From: Pardosa pseudoannulata
Taxonomy: Eukaryota > Arthropoda > Arachnida > Araneae > Lycosidae
Direction of reading: 5' to 3'
DNA: 64,000 nt
NCBI GenBank assembly: GCA_032207245.1
Contig: CM063509.1
Span: 55,509,502-55,573,501, forward strand
Part shown: one piece after another, positions 50,072 through 62,303 of the stretch
Position numbering within the stretch: the stretch's first letter is position 1
Layout: the number at the start of each line of letters is the position of its first letter
Notes under the pieces: model-generated
Databases searched by the model: none
Told to the model about the DNA's origin: nothing
Seen by the model: the letters and a program-made list of their open reading frames with translations, nothing else
Program-made: the position numbers and the translations under genes

Positions 50072-50964
50072 TAAATTCTTACTTCAATAACTAACCTTAC
50101 TTCCATGGGAATCTCGCTAGTTTTTAGCTGGGTTCCTTCTCATGTCGGCATTAAAGGCAATGAACTTGTGGACATGGCTACCAGGTCTGCAAGCGACTTT
50201 CTCAACGCTGGTCTTCCTTATCCTGACTTGAAAAATTACATCAAAGATCTTTTACACAATAAATGGCAGATCTCCTGGGATAACATTCCTTCAAATAAAC
50301 TGCGGGAAATTAAAACCAAGATAATTAAATGGCCTCAACTCCCTTCTAGGAGACATGACGTAATACTCACTCGTTTACGAGTGGGTCATTGCAGACTCAC
50401 CCATCTTTTGCTAGGTGAAGCTCCTCCACAATGTGCGTATTGCAAGACACCTTACACAGTCGCACATATTTTAACCTCTTGTATTTGTTTAAAATCAATG
50501 TATATAAAATTTTTTGGTAATCCATCGCCGAATCTTAACTTAATCATCGGGGAAACTCCATATCCAAACTTGTTCCCCTTTCTTAGTCATACTGGCTTTT
50601 ATACTGAAATATGATTTTTGTTTTTTATTCTATTTTCTAACATTCAATTTTTAATCTTTCAATTTACAAATTTTTTTTTTCACTTTTTCTTAATTTTTTA
50701 ATTATTTTATAATTTAAATTCCTAAATCTTCACTCATTTTTCAATTCTTGTTAATCTGTATATAACTCAATTATTATTCGTGTTCTCTGTTGAATTTTAT
50801 ATTTTTATCGTTTTTTTAATCAGTTTTAGAACCTTCAATTTCATATTTTGACAAAAAATTTTATCTAAATTTCGCCTTTAGTTTATTTTCTCATCTTGTT
50901 TGGCGCAGTTTATCCCTGGAGGATTTAGAGCCATTAAACTTCAATCAATCAATCAACCAACCAA
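50072..50964 (+). mobile_element. 5'-truncated LINE with RNase H domain and (TCAA)n tail
   Basis: A 13-bp target duplication CCAAACGGTACTC flanks it (50059-50071, 50965-50977). Only the end of ORF2 and the 3' UTR are kept, ending in caatcaatcaatcaacc. Confidence 0.92.
50105..50614 (+). pseudogene. C-terminus of LINE ORF2 (RNase H and CCHC)
   Basis: The frame opens upstream of the first Met, since the copy is truncated. FSWVPSHVGIKGNELVDMAT is the last conserved part of RNase H, with the WVPSHVGI.GNE.VD signature. RLRVGHCRLTH and then C-A-Y-C...H-I-L-T-S-C form the cysteine/histidine motif seen after RNase H in I/Jockey-group LINEs. The preserved part has no stop. The reverse transcriptase and endonuclease regions are missing. 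Confidence 0.88.
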
Positions 50965-51260
50965 CCAAACGGTACTCACAAGGACATGAACAATGCTGTT
51001 TCTACAGCAGAAAATAAATGACAGCACCAATCAGGAATCCTTTTTATTGGAATAGTAGGGATTTTTATAACTGGAGTGCTGCATTCGAAGGTCATTTTGT
51101 GGTAGAGTTGATACACTTGTTCAATTGAGTAAATTTAGTGGTTTATTACCAGTTATTTGGTATTGTTATTTTTAGAGCTTTCTATACTTCGCAGGTAATC
51201 ATTTCATTTGTTTTATTCATAATTTAATGTTTTATTTTCTATCATAGAATCAAAAATATA

Positions 51261-52546
51261 TTAGGTAGGGGAAAAAGAAATCCATTATTTTTGCGTGAAA
51301 TTAATGACTGTATTTAACATGTTTTGGATTGTTCGATTTGGGTCAAATATACACCATTTTGTTCTGTAATTTGTTGACATTTTAAAGGTAGCTTCATAAT
51401 GCCTCTCTCATAGAAGTCTTGGTTCTTATTGGAGAAAAACTCTAGTAATCGATTTTCACAATCTTCTCTTGATCCCAATTCCTTAACACTCCTGAAGTTT
51501 TGCAATGGGAGAAAAAGGTGGTAATCGCTTGGTGCTAGGTCCAGACTATATGGCGGAATCATTAAAATTTCCCAACCAAGCTCCCTGACTTTCTGGCGGG
51601 TCACAACAGACGTGTATGGCCTGGCGTTGTCCTGATGGAACACAAAACCTCTTCTGTTGGTCAATTGTGGCCGTTTCTGGTCAATCGCAAGCTTCAGGCG
51701 GTCCAGTTGTTGACAGTAGAGATATGATTTTAGTGTTTGGCCATGCGGAAGCAACTCAAAATAAATTATTTCCTTCCAGTCCCACCAAATACACAGCAGA
51801 ACCTTCCTGGCCGTTAGCCCTCGTTTGGCCACCGTTTGAGATCCTTCATCGCACTTTGACCACGATCGTTTTCGCACAGTATTGTCTTATTTGAACCATT
51901 TCTCATCCCCAGTCACCATCCGTTTAAGAAATAGGTCGATTTCATTCCTTTTGGCCAAGGCTTCGCAGAAGGAAATTCGATCCATCATGCTTTTTGGTGT
52001 TAATTGGTGTGGCACCCAAACTTATCAGCTTCTTTTGGAATCAAGCTTTGCGCAAATGGTTTAAAACTGTTTTATGGTCGATCTTTAGCTCCTAGGCAAT
52101 GCTACGACTACTAACATGCCAGTCAACTTCGATTATTTCTGTGATTTTACAGTCATTTTCGACGACGGGTCTGCCTGTGCGAGGTGCGTCTTTAACATCA
52201 AAAATGCCTGAACGCAATCGACGAAACCAAAATTGCACGTAATTACCTGTTACAGTATCGGGACCATAAACACTATTCACAATTTCAGCCGCCTGGTTTG
52301 CATTTTCGCCTTTATCAAAGAAAAACTGTAAAATGTACGGATTTTTCTCTTTGTTGACTTTCATTTTTAACACCCTGTAACTTACAACTGAATGGACCAA
52401 ACAAAATACAGTAAAAAAAATTTAGTGTGAAATGTCACCTTGACAACGAGCTTAAATTTGAAATTGTTTGATTGATTCTTTACGAGATATCGATCACTAC
52501 AGCAATCTACCGAAAAAAATAATGAATTTATTTTTCCCCAACCTAA
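51261..52546 (-). mobile_element. Full-length mariner element
   Basis: TA sits on both sides (51259-51260, 52547-52548). Ends read inward as TTAGGTAGGGGAAAAAGAAA and TTAGGTTGGGGAAAAATAAA. Length is 1286 bp, normal for mariner. Transposase is on the minus strand but broken. Confidence 0.93.
51314..52400 (-). pseudogene. mariner transposase, broken
   Basis: The first part (52400-52092) holds the helix-turn-helix region: ILQFFFDKGENANQAAE, YVQFWFRRLRSG and PRTGRPVV. The last part (51877-51314) holds the catalytic end, with HQDNARPYTS and PPYSLDLAPSDYHLF, the second and third acidic residues of the DD34D triad. Between about 52090 and 51880 the frame shifts and has stops, so the protein cannot be made whole. 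The enzyme would cut and paste the element at TA sites. Confidence 0.9.
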
Positions 52547-53093
52547 TATGGTGGTACTAAAAAGTACCGTCAGTTAAGAGTATTTCTTTCCCTTATTTTG
52601 GGGGGAAAAAATATTGGATCTAGTTGTAATAGAATGCATAAAAATTTATTAAAATGGAAGATAAAACAAAGGGAAGGATTTTTAAATGGAAAAGAAACCT
52701 ATTGTTGGTAATCATTATTTGTTTTTGATTTTTTTTAGTAATATTTCATTAGTAGGTCGTACAATATTGAGAAAAAAATTTACAAATATAGATACACGAT
52801 ATTCTTTATTTCATTTCGATTTCTTCTGCTAAGTTATTTGAACACCTGAAGGCAAACAACATATGTGCCTGTGGAACTGTTCATTCCAATAGGAAGCATC
52901 TCCCCAAACTTCAAGAAGATAAAGAAATGCTTAGAAATGATTTTGAGTATAGGTCAACTAACCAGGGGATTTCATTCTTCAACTGGAAAGAAAATAAATG
53001 CTTCCATTTGTTATGAAATTACCTTGGTACTAAAGCTATTAATTTGAGTCGCCAAGATCGAGATGGGACAAAGAAAGACGTTGCAGAACCTAT

Positions 53094-53993
53094 TGTGAAG
53101 ACTCTCCTTTGTCCGAGCACTCGCCAAAACAGCTGATCGGAGTACATCTGTTTACCAGGACAATAGCGGGGCTTCGCAGAGTCTGGAATCTTGACAATCA
53201 TACTGAATAGATGGATACGCCCCTTATGGATCTCGTTAATGAATGCTCGGAAATTTCGTAAATGGACAGCCAGCGAATGAGAATTCAGCTAAAAAATATA
53301 ACTGTAACTTTAGCTGAAGTTCTCAAGTAAGTGGGATCTTAACTGACCCAAAAACAGTTGGTTGGACCGTAACTGACCCCCCCAGGTATAAAAAGCCTAC
53401 AATTTTGCCACTCAGGGCTTCGTTATTTTTAGTGCCGAACGATGGCCGAATGGTTAGGGTGCTGGACTTCGGAACCGGAGTTCGTGGGTTCGAGTCCCAC
53501 TATGGCATGGATGTTCGTAGCCGTTCGGAATCGGCTTTAAGCAGTAGGTCCCGGTCTCATTAGCCCTCGTGTTGCAAAAAGTAGACCTAGCGCTCCAAAC
53601 CAAACCAAATCGTTATTTTTTACGTAGGTATGTTGACCTCGTGGAGGTTTTCGCGTTTTGTTACCGGAGCCAGCTTTCTAGTTCGGGAGATTCGTAAAGT
53701 CCGCTGATATAGGGAGCGGCAGAATCTCGGATACTGAACGGGGGATTTGATTGCCCCTTGAAAATCCTCCCCACTTGTAAGAGATTATTAAATCTCTTGT
53801 TTTTCTTTCGACTGTGATCGTCGTGAGGAAGTTTTACCGGCAACCATCCTTTGCAGTTTTACATGATTTGGGAATTAATATTCCTTTGTAAATAGCCGTA
53901 GTTAATCAAGAATAAAGTAAATTTCCAATTTTATCTTTGACTGTGATCCATTCTTCACGTTACCTCTCGCTCGAGAATATTGAAGGCGTCACA
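53094..53993 (+). mobile_element. Solo LTR, copy 2, containing a SINE
   Basis: Starts TGTGAA, ends GTCACA, with target duplication CTAT on both sides (53090-53093, 53994-53997). TATAAAAAG is at 53387-53395 and AATAAA at 53911-53916, which set plus orientation. About 710 bp without the SINE, the same as copy 1. Confidence 0.92.
53431..53609 (+). mobile_element. Full-length tRNA-derived SINE
   Basis: The 11-bp target duplication TCGTTATTTTT lies at 53420-53430 and 53610-53620. The head folds as a tRNA: A box tggccgaatggttaggg (53443-53459), an anticodon-like loop with TCG (Arg-like), and B box GGGTTCGAGTCCC (53486-53498). A ~110-bp body follows, ending in caaaccaaa. The polymerase III promoter boxes are intact. 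The most complete of at least five copies in the window. Confidence 0.93.
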
Positions 53994-54667
53994 CTATGAT
54001 AGTCAGACTACAGCTCATCAATGGGCTGAGTGGACAAGACGGATATACTCCGCTCACTACATTACAGGGACAAAAAAGATTTTTAAAAAATGGTGTCATA
54101 GACTGTTCTTTGCGATGCTCAAATGTTACATGTCAATGCCTATGTTATTTATAAAGAAACTTATGTTGAAATTTCATTATTGGAGTTCCGGAGCAATTTG
54201 GCAGTTGGGCTCATAGCCCAAGGAAATGGTCTAGTAAAGAAGTGAGGTCGTCCGTCAATGAACACAACACCAGAACAGAAGAAAAAGTAATTTTTCTGTG
54301 ACTAAAGGTATCAGGACAGAAAATCTTGGATCTCCCAGGCCTACATTTGTTCAGCAGAGGTGGAGATGGGAGATGTGCTCCATTAGAAAAATGCTTTCTA
54401 AACCTCATTCAAAATGTTCATTTAGCAAAGTATTTCTTTGTTGTAATGAAAAAACAACTGTTTTCAGGATTACCATTTCGTGTAGTATAAGTGAAAATTT
54501 ATGTTTCAACTTTTTTTATCTTTACATAATCGTATATTTGTAACCAGTGAAACTTTTAGCAACACTTTGATATATGACACATGTGAATGGAACTAGTTTT
54601 CAGATTTGGTCATTCAGTCACTGTTGACGTGGACACAGACTAGATACACAGACTTTCGGGCACACAC

Positions 54668-54690
54668 ATCCCCTATACAATAATAGAGAA
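54668..54690 (+). mobile_element. Helitron 5'-end fragment
   Basis: TCCCCTATACAATAATAG matches the 5' end of the Helitron at 58374 with one change in 18 bases. The remainder of the element is not found. Confidence 0.5.
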
Positions 54691-54805
54691 TGTGCGCATG
54701 ACGTCAAGTGCAGCAAAAAGTGCAGCTCAACTTCTTCGTTGGCAAAACATTTTAATTTCCTACTCTGCTTGTTATTAGGGTTTTAATTTTGTCAAATATC
54801 TGAAA

Positions 54806-54998
54806 ATGATAATAAGCTGTTGTAAGTATGGCTGTACTAAACGTTCCAAAAAAGGTTAAAATATTGGATTATATTGTTTTCCTGAAAATTCTACATTGCG
54901 AATGCTTTGGATAAAAGCCTTGAAAAGGCAAGAGTGGACTCCAAGTTCTTCGAGAATTTGCGGCAAACAATTTCACAATCCTATACTATAATACGAGG
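54806..54998 (+). pseudogene. Second-type THAP domain with a premature stop
   Basis: The frame reads MIISCCKYGCTKRSKKG, stop, then NIGLYCFPENSTLRMLWIKA. It continues to RICGKQFH, giving the C..C...C..H outline of a THAP domain; the last CxxH is stretched. Compared with the other THAP exons here it is much more diverged, so it comes from a different element or gene. A single in-frame TAA at 54857-54859 interrupts it. Confidence 0.6.
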
Positions 54999-55049
54999 AA
55001 TGGTTGTCAAGTCGAAATTCGCCCCAGATTTAATAAACTGTAGTAAACT

Positions 55050-55252
55050 TGGGGATCTGGGGTTTTTGGTCACGAGGAATCGATTGGCATCGGTTTTGAC
55101 GCGCTAAGGTCACATAGTTCGGCGCTACAGATAGGGCCGGGTTCGAACCCTGGTGCGAGCAAACTTTTTTCTCATGCGTCCAAACCAAGTGAAAATTGGT
55201 ACCCGGGGTTTTTCGACCACGAGGAATCGATTGGTTGTAGTTCTGACGAATT
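55050..55252 (+). repeat. tRNA-like module between ~45-bp direct repeats
   Basis: gaggaatcgattgg recurs at 55074 and 55221 in longer similar blocks (ggggtttttgg/cgaccac). Between them GGTTCGAACCC (55140-55150) is a perfect pol III B box, with a tRNA-like 3' side (ctggtgcgagca). This could be a second SINE family. Confidence 0.5.
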
Positions 55253-55273
55253 AATAATAATAATAATAATAAA
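55252..55273. repeat. (TAA)n microsatellite
   Basis: About seven TAA/AAT units, directly followed by aaaagtctttattgat, resembling a retroelement tail on the minus strand. Confidence 0.9.
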
Positions 55274-55439
55274 AGTCTTTATTGATTTGTCTTTATTCCT
55301 TGATATCGGTTTCCATTTTTATTTTCTATCAACTCTAAATATTAAATTAATGTAGCAAAGTATATATAACACATAAACGAAATAGTAAAAAAAAATAATG
55401 CAAAAAAATTTTTGAAAACCAACCACAAAAAATTAAAAA

Positions 55440-55603
55440 ATAATCCTTCACTAACGCGCCGAAACAACCTCGCCGTTCAATTTCCAAAGCCACACTAAAC
55501 ACAGAGCATATAACTTATCAAAGTCCGTCGCCGCGTTAGTACGTCGTCGGCATACTAGGAGGTGCCGCTCTGACGCGCCAGTGCGTCGGTGGCAGCGAAC
55601 GTA
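55440..55603. mobile_element. Right end of a TTAA element
   Basis: TTAA is at 55604-55607. Palindrome GACGCGCCAGTGCGTC (55572-55587) is 16 nt from it. A related block CGCGTTAGTACGTCGTCGGC starts 42 nt further in (55532). The region is much less AT-rich than its surroundings. The other terminus was not found. Confidence 0.55.
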
Positions 55604-55607
55604 TTAA

Positions 55608-56222
55608 GGAACTGATTTCGATTTCAAATCACCGTTAACAAAGTTCGACATTTCAACATTCATCAAATTTCAAGCTACATTTTCAAAATGCAGACCGCAC
55701 CTCTACATGAAATGCTTCAAGGAGCCCGAAAATTTAAATCTTCGAGTTAGCTTCGATACCTATTTTCTCCGAGCGGAGCTCGGTCACCCGGTACTGGTAA
55801 TAAAACGTAAACCTTACTGTAATGTAATAGATTATATAAATTATTATGTTCTAAGAATTATTTTATTATTACTGTTTTTTCATATTTTTAATGTATTTTC
55901 TATGCTTTTGTGAGAAGTACTGTACCTATAAATGTAATTATATTTTTTTGTCCTTAAAATGATCAGATTTTGCACATTTTTATTAGATTCTTATTTATGT
56001 AATAGTTTATTGTGATTGTTAACATAATCAAAGTAGTTATAATTTGATTATAATACTTAATAGTACTGTGCAAAGTGTTTAATTTTTTTTTAAATATAAT
56101 TTTGTAAATGCTAAAAAGATTTATTTTCATTTACTTGGCCAGTTTCTGATGTTTCCTTCCTCTTCCCTTAAATAAAATTTAGTATTGTTGTATATGTGAT
56201 CCATATCGAAGCTCATAAGATA
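55608..56222. other. Spacer, nothing recognised
   Basis: The 68-codon frame 55707-55913 resembles nothing known. Confidence 0.45.
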
Positions 56223-57208
56223 GGGGAGACCGGGGCACCTTGAGACACTTTTCAGTTTAACATTTTTATGAATTTTTTTAAAGCTAATTAAAAAAAATAA
56301 GTATTCATGCATATATTGACATCATATCTGCTTCTTATAACCATTAAATCTACTTAATATCTCATTTAGTTAAAGAGTAATTAATAAAAGAAATAAAATA
56401 CCTTTCCAATGTCCCAACCTGCCCCACTGTATGGGGTAGGTTGGGACACTAAATAACAAATACAAAATACTGTTCAAATTATTTTTATTAACTGTTATAA
56501 AAGAGAAATGGCTGAAAATTGTTCAAGTTAATACATTTTTTTTAACAAATCTTATATTTGATGCCAGCAAATTCTTCTTTAAATTCTAACAAAATGCACC
56601 TTTGACCTATTGTTTCTTGAGGAGTGTTTAACTTCACAAGAATATGAGCATTTACAGCAGAATACTTTCTGTTTGTTTTTGTTGTTCTCACCATTTTTTT
56701 CTGAAATAAAAAAGAAGGTTAATAAATTAATATTTTGACATGTTAAATCATCAATTAAAAATTGGGCACTAAAATATTAATTATTTTGCTTGAATTGATA
56801 TTTGTTTACAAGGTGTCCCAAGGTGCTCCATCTATGTGTGTCCCAACATGCCCCATTTTACATTGTATCTTTTGGTAACTACTATACAATTCGGTTTAAC
56901 AATACAGTTTATTTATTAGCATAGAATAATAATAAATGAATAATCTTTCATAACAATACACTTTTTTTAAATTTTAAATTTTTTTAATTATTTTTTAAAT
57001 TGCACATTGATGTAATTTTGGGTTATTCAAAACAAAGAAAATGAAATTGTTCCTTACCTATAAGCACTATCTTCATCAAAATTCTTTGAGAAGGGAAGAG
57101 TAATGTCATCTATCAATACACATGAACACTAATTCCTGGTTGCAAATTAAAGCGTGAAAATAAAGGTGTCCCAAGGTGGGCTATATCCCAAGGTGTCCCA
57201 CTCTCCCC
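56223..57208. mobile_element. Non-autonomous DNA element with GGTGTCCCA repeats
   Basis: Ends read inward as GGGGAGACCGGGGCACCTTG and GGGGAGAGTGGGACACCTTG. The motif gtccca recurs at about 56410, 56814, 56841, 57169 and 57194. An internal hairpin has CCAACCTGCCCCA and TGGGGTAGGTTGG around ctgta (56415-56445). No target duplication or transposase was recognised; superfamily not assigned. Confidence 0.75.
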
Positions 57209-57761
57209 AACAATGAAAACAAGAAATGTTTTGCCAACGAAAAGTTGAGTTGTAGTCAATACTCGTATTTGTTTACAAACATGCACTTTCTCTATACACT
57301 CGAAAGTTATAAAATTTGTATTTAAAATATGACAACCATTTGTTAAGGATATGGAGAGATGTCCAATCAATTTTTAAAATCATACAATAAGTAAATAGAC
57401 GATTATCAACAGATATCATTACTAATAAATAAAAATATATTTCAAAATAACGATACAATTTATTCAATCAGTTAATTAAGAAAATTCAATGATCACTATT
57501 ACTTCTACAGCTACTTATTTAGAAGCGCACAAGAAATTGGTGAAGTAAAAAGGTAAATCGCCAAATAAAACGTAATGTATATGAAGTAATTGTTCTGTGT
57601 GGAATTCGTTATTTATAACCAAATTCTATGAGGATGAATAGTATGCTTCATTCCCACTGTCATCTGATTAGTAAAAGAGTGTTAACAACTAATGACCGAT
57701 CTCACCAAAGTCATTTAATGGCTAACCGCGATTAATCTCTGTTTAAACGGAGAGTTGCGTC
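57209..57761. other. Spacer ending in an inverted repeat of 61510-61570
   Basis: No gene. ggctaaccgcgattaa (57720-57735) is the complement of ttaatcgcggttagcc at 61516-61531, and cgatctcac (57698) pairs with gtgagatcg (61556). Confidence 0.5.
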
Positions 57762-58273
57762 TAGAGATGTAAAAAAAAAACCCAGAATTTTGAAGACTTG
57801 GGAATAAACCCGGGAATTTTGGGAAATAAACCCGTAATTTTGGTAACTTTGGGAAGAAATCATTTTAACAATGTTTACATTTATTTTTTCAACAGTGGCT
57901 GTTTAAGAACTAACATATTATTTCTATGAGGTGTTTTTTTTAGCAATATATACATATTCAAGAAATAATAGCAATGAGCATTTAAATGATTTTGTAGTAG
58001 TACTTATGTAACTAATTACCCTGTTAGTCTTATCAAACACATAACAGGTTGCTTCAATTTTAATTGCTAATATAATAATTATATACATTATTTTTTATAT
58101 GATTTATTATGTAAATTACTTTATGCTAAACTTTTTTCCCTCCTTTTATAATATAAAAAATAAATATCTTTAAATTTAAAATAACAGTTTATTATTTTTT
58201 GTAATGCATATATCATTTAAAGGTGTAATCAAATGACACTGTTGCATTTTGGGTCCAATTCCTACTCACATAC

Positions 58274-59272
<999 letters not shown>

Positions 59273-59953
59273 TATATATAGATAGAGAGAGAGAGCGCTA
59301 TCGAAGAAAAATAATGATTTATGAGTCTTGTGATACTACAGATTATTGCCTAATATTTATGTAAAATTAAAAAGTATTGGATATTTCTCAAAGGAAGAAT
59401 ATACTCATACTTTCATGTTAAACATGATACCTTGTCAAATATAGTTAGTTAATCCCAATTATTCAATTTTTTTCATAGTATATAATAGTTAAATTTTGTG
59501 AAAATATCAACTTTTGAGGTGTACTACAAAGACAGAAAAAAAAATGGTGGTTCTCATTGTGTCATAGGAATTGGCGACTTCAAAATACTTTAAAATTCCC
59601 ATGTTTTGGAAATTTTCAAAATTCCCTTCCCAAAAAACCCGGGTTTTTTTCCACTGCTCACAACTCTAATGAGGAATTTTCACGTTTTCTAATTTTGATT
59701 TTAAACGATAGAAGACAAAAAAGTAAGCAGGACAGTAGCTATTTTTCTTTCATTTGGGGGCCTAATGAGTGATTTCTAATGGGTTTTATAGCGGACTCTT
59801 TAACGTCTCTCAAAAACGCTACTTTATCTCCGCCGTGTTTGTGACGTCATCGTTCATGTAAACACCGAGCTCCTATGCTGTTTACATGTTAAAAGGCGAC
59901 TTTTAAATTTGTTTTTTGTGTAAAGTATCGCATATAATAGCATTTTTTTTGTT

Positions 59954-60163
59954 ATGTCTGGCATTAAAAAATCATACTCTAAATATTGTATTGTGCCACT
60001 CTGTAAAAATACAACAACTAATTGCAATGAGAAGATATTTTTCAGCGTCCCAAAAGACCCACATACACGTAAAATCTGGACAACTGAGATGAAAAGGGAT
60101 GAGAAATTAAACCTCAAATTATCATATAAATCATCTCTATGGGTTTGTGAAGACCATTTTTCG
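59954..60163 (+). CDS. THAP-domain exon of P-like element, copy B
   Basis: Open frame beginning MSGIKKSYSKYCIVPLC, with C12, C17, C65 and H68 of the C2CH zinc site kept. FFSVPKDPHTRKIW and WVCEDHF are intact. The exon ends at a putative donor (g|gtaaat at 60164). It differs from copy A at roughly a dozen residues, with no stop or shift in either. As in copy A, no catalytic exons follow. Whether it is expressed as a truncated DNA-binding protein cannot be told from sequence. Confidence 0.72.
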
Positions 60164-60724
60164 GTAAATAAATGCTTGCATTTGTTTAAATATTACTATT
60201 TTAGAACAATTAAAGTATATAAAATACATCTATACCTTTAAAAGGATTGTTGATTAACCACTGCTATTTAACTTTTAAAACTGCTAATTTTCGAGTATTA
60301 TCACAGAGTTCAAGTACAATAAATATTTTATAAAGCATATAAATATCGAAAAACATATAAATATCTAAAGCATATAATTATCTAATAAATAACTCGGGGG
60401 AGGGGAAAGTTATGTATTTTCAAGGTATTATAAATATTTTCTTCAGAGATGCATACTTTCTTATGTATCAAATGTAACAGTGATATTTTTCGATTAAATT
60501 GGTGACTAATTTGAAAAAAAAAAGTATAATATTTTTAAAATACTTAATAATTATATTACTTTAAAAATTAAATTTAATTTGAGAAATTTTATACATTTTT
60601 TAATTTGACATTAATATTAAAGGCAATAAAATTGTATTGCTATTTAAAAATGTATAAATAATTAAGTAAAGCCATTTAAAGATTTTAAATTTCTTTTCAT
60701 CATATTTAAAATATCTAAGAATTG

Positions 60725-60798
60725 ATTTTGTTTTGGTTTGGTTTTGGAATGCTACGGTCTACTTTTTGCAACACGAAGGCTAATGAGACCGGTCTCAC
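60725..60798 (-). mobile_element. SINE fragment, antisense
   Basis: Orthologous to 46341-46406 within the THAP element. Confidence 0.75.
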
Positions 60799-61486
60799 AA
60801 AAAATACCTCCTCTAATTTTTATTTTAATATTACATCCGTCTCTATTTATAAAAAACGATGCAACTACAAATGTGTATGTATATGATATATGTATATTTA
60901 TTTGACTTGTTTGTGTTTACAAACAAAAGAGCTGTGTTTAGCATGAATAAAAGTATTAATACATGTTAAGTAAAATTGGAAAAAAAAAAATATAAATGAT
61001 TTTACACACCTTTGGGTTTTAATTCCTCGTATTTCTGCTCCCATAAAATCCGGGTTTTCTTGCCAAGAAAGAAAACATTGACATGCTGTCAATTTTCGGG
61101 AGGTTGTCTGATTGGTAAATCCAGGTAGAAGAGACATTTATGACAAATTGAGATAACTAAGCTATCTAGATCGATAAAATAAACCTTCAGGTTTAAATAA
61201 AAATAAATTTTGATAGCTAGAAAATTTCAGGAACTTGCAAAAACAAAATCGGAAAATAGTGCGCGCTTAAAAGCAATACAAAAATATTGGTCTGCATGAA
61301 CGATGACATCACAACCAATCACGGAGCTTTTTGATGTCACGTGATTTTCGCTTAACTTTAAAATTAATTTTTTAAATGATGGACCCAGTTTTTTACATTT
61401 TTGAGAACATTTTTGGAATCTACGAGTCTGAAATTACCAGAAAAACACTAAGTTGTTCGAATCCCCCACATGTGCAAATTCCTCAT

Positions 61487-62303
61487 TGCGTCCCACCATT
61501 GGTTGGAGCCATGTGTTAATCGCGGTTAGCCGTTAAACGACAGACCCTTAATCTGTGAGATCGTAATTTTAAAGTGCCATCTGTTAGATTAATTTTGCCA
61601 CCGAATTCTAGATGGTGCTATTCAGCGATTGTATAAAAACCGAACTATATGTGTGATAGACTAGTCTGATGGAATTCGGCGTTGGATTTTAAATGTGTAT
61701 AATTCTATTCATATTCTTGAATTCTATTCTTATTCGTGTATGAAACATGTGTTTAAAGCCTAACATAATTTATAATTCTTTATTCATTGCTTCTTTTATT
61801 CTCCATTTATCGTGACGTGTTGTGTAATAAAAAAGAAAGTGTGTTCAACAGTCATTCTCTGTTTTCATCCATAATTCAATTTCTATAGATTCTTCATGCA
61901 AGTCCCAACAATAAACGAAAGGTAAGCAGTTACTTGATTTTATTCTTCATTACTGTTGAACATTTGCAGTTATTAATTAACTTTAAATAATACTTAAAAT
62001 CCAAAGTTCAAGATTTGTGAATATTCAAATTCGAAATTCAGTAACTATTCAATCCACCATCTAAACTTAAAAAGTGTCTTAAAAATTTGAAATAGTAATA
62101 TGCTGACAAAATCTGGAATGTTCTTACTTTTTTGAACGGCAAATGGTTTTACAGATTAATGGTGACTAAAAAAATTTTCTAAAATGTAACAAGACTCATA
62201 GATTACGTCTGTTAACACAAATATAGAACACAATCTGTCTTTAATATGTCAATAGATATAAAATAAAAATCTGTTGTTAAAAGCATTTATACTCGTATAA
62301 ATA
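61487..62303. other. Spacer, possible decayed LTR-like segment
   Basis: From tgttaatcgcgg (61513) to gtcccaaca (about 61909) there is a TG...CA unit with TATAAAAAC (61630) and AATAAAAA (61826), in the order expected of an LTR. No target duplication or second copy supports it. The rest is unremarkable AT-rich sequence. Confidence 0.3.

Larger units (their letters stand above)
48762..52584. mobile_element. Probable TTAA element, heavily invaded
   Basis: TTAA is at 48758-48761, followed after 16 nt by palindrome GGTACTTATAAGTACC (48778-48793). In inverted orientation at the far side, GGTACTAAAAAGTACC (52553-52568) is followed by the same GTCAG. The right terminal bases are altered. Helitron-like, LINE and mariner insertions lie between. 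Confidence 0.5.
52790..54480 (+). pseudogene. piggyBac-type transposase, decayed and split by a solo LTR
   Basis: In broken frames I read LFEHLKANNICACGTV, NRKHLPK, SFFNWKENKCFHLL, QDRDGTKKDVAEP, then after the LTR WAEWTRRIYSAH, KKWCHRLFFAMLKCY and LEFRSNLAVGLIAQ. The order and wording match the second half of piggyBac transposases (GTVR.NR; W.D...V; R...DG.K..V..P; KWW.RLFF; FR..LA..L). A cysteine-poor remnant of the terminal finger follows to about 54475 (CSFSKVFLCC). Stops and shifts occur in every block. The LTR sits between the P and Y.. of the motif normally reading P..V.DYN. Confidence 0.8.
59669..61486 (+). mobile_element. P-like THAP element, copy B
   Basis: Same ends as copy A (ATGAGGAATTTTCACG, and inward from the right ATGAGGAATTTGCACA). 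About 1.8 kb without internal insertions, so it shows the unoccupied sites for the hAT and TTAA insertions in copy A. tgcgtc is found both after its right end (61487) and before the neighbouring hAT MITE (57756), possibly its original target duplication. Confidence 0.72.

Noticed and set aside
50105..50614. Independent RNase H gene
   Set aside because: It is the truncated end of a LINE ORF2, bounded by a 13-bp target duplication and a (TCAA)n tail.
53431..53609. Functional tRNA-Arg gene
   Set aside because: The acceptor stem does not close, a SINE body follows directly, and the unit has a target duplication and sister copies.
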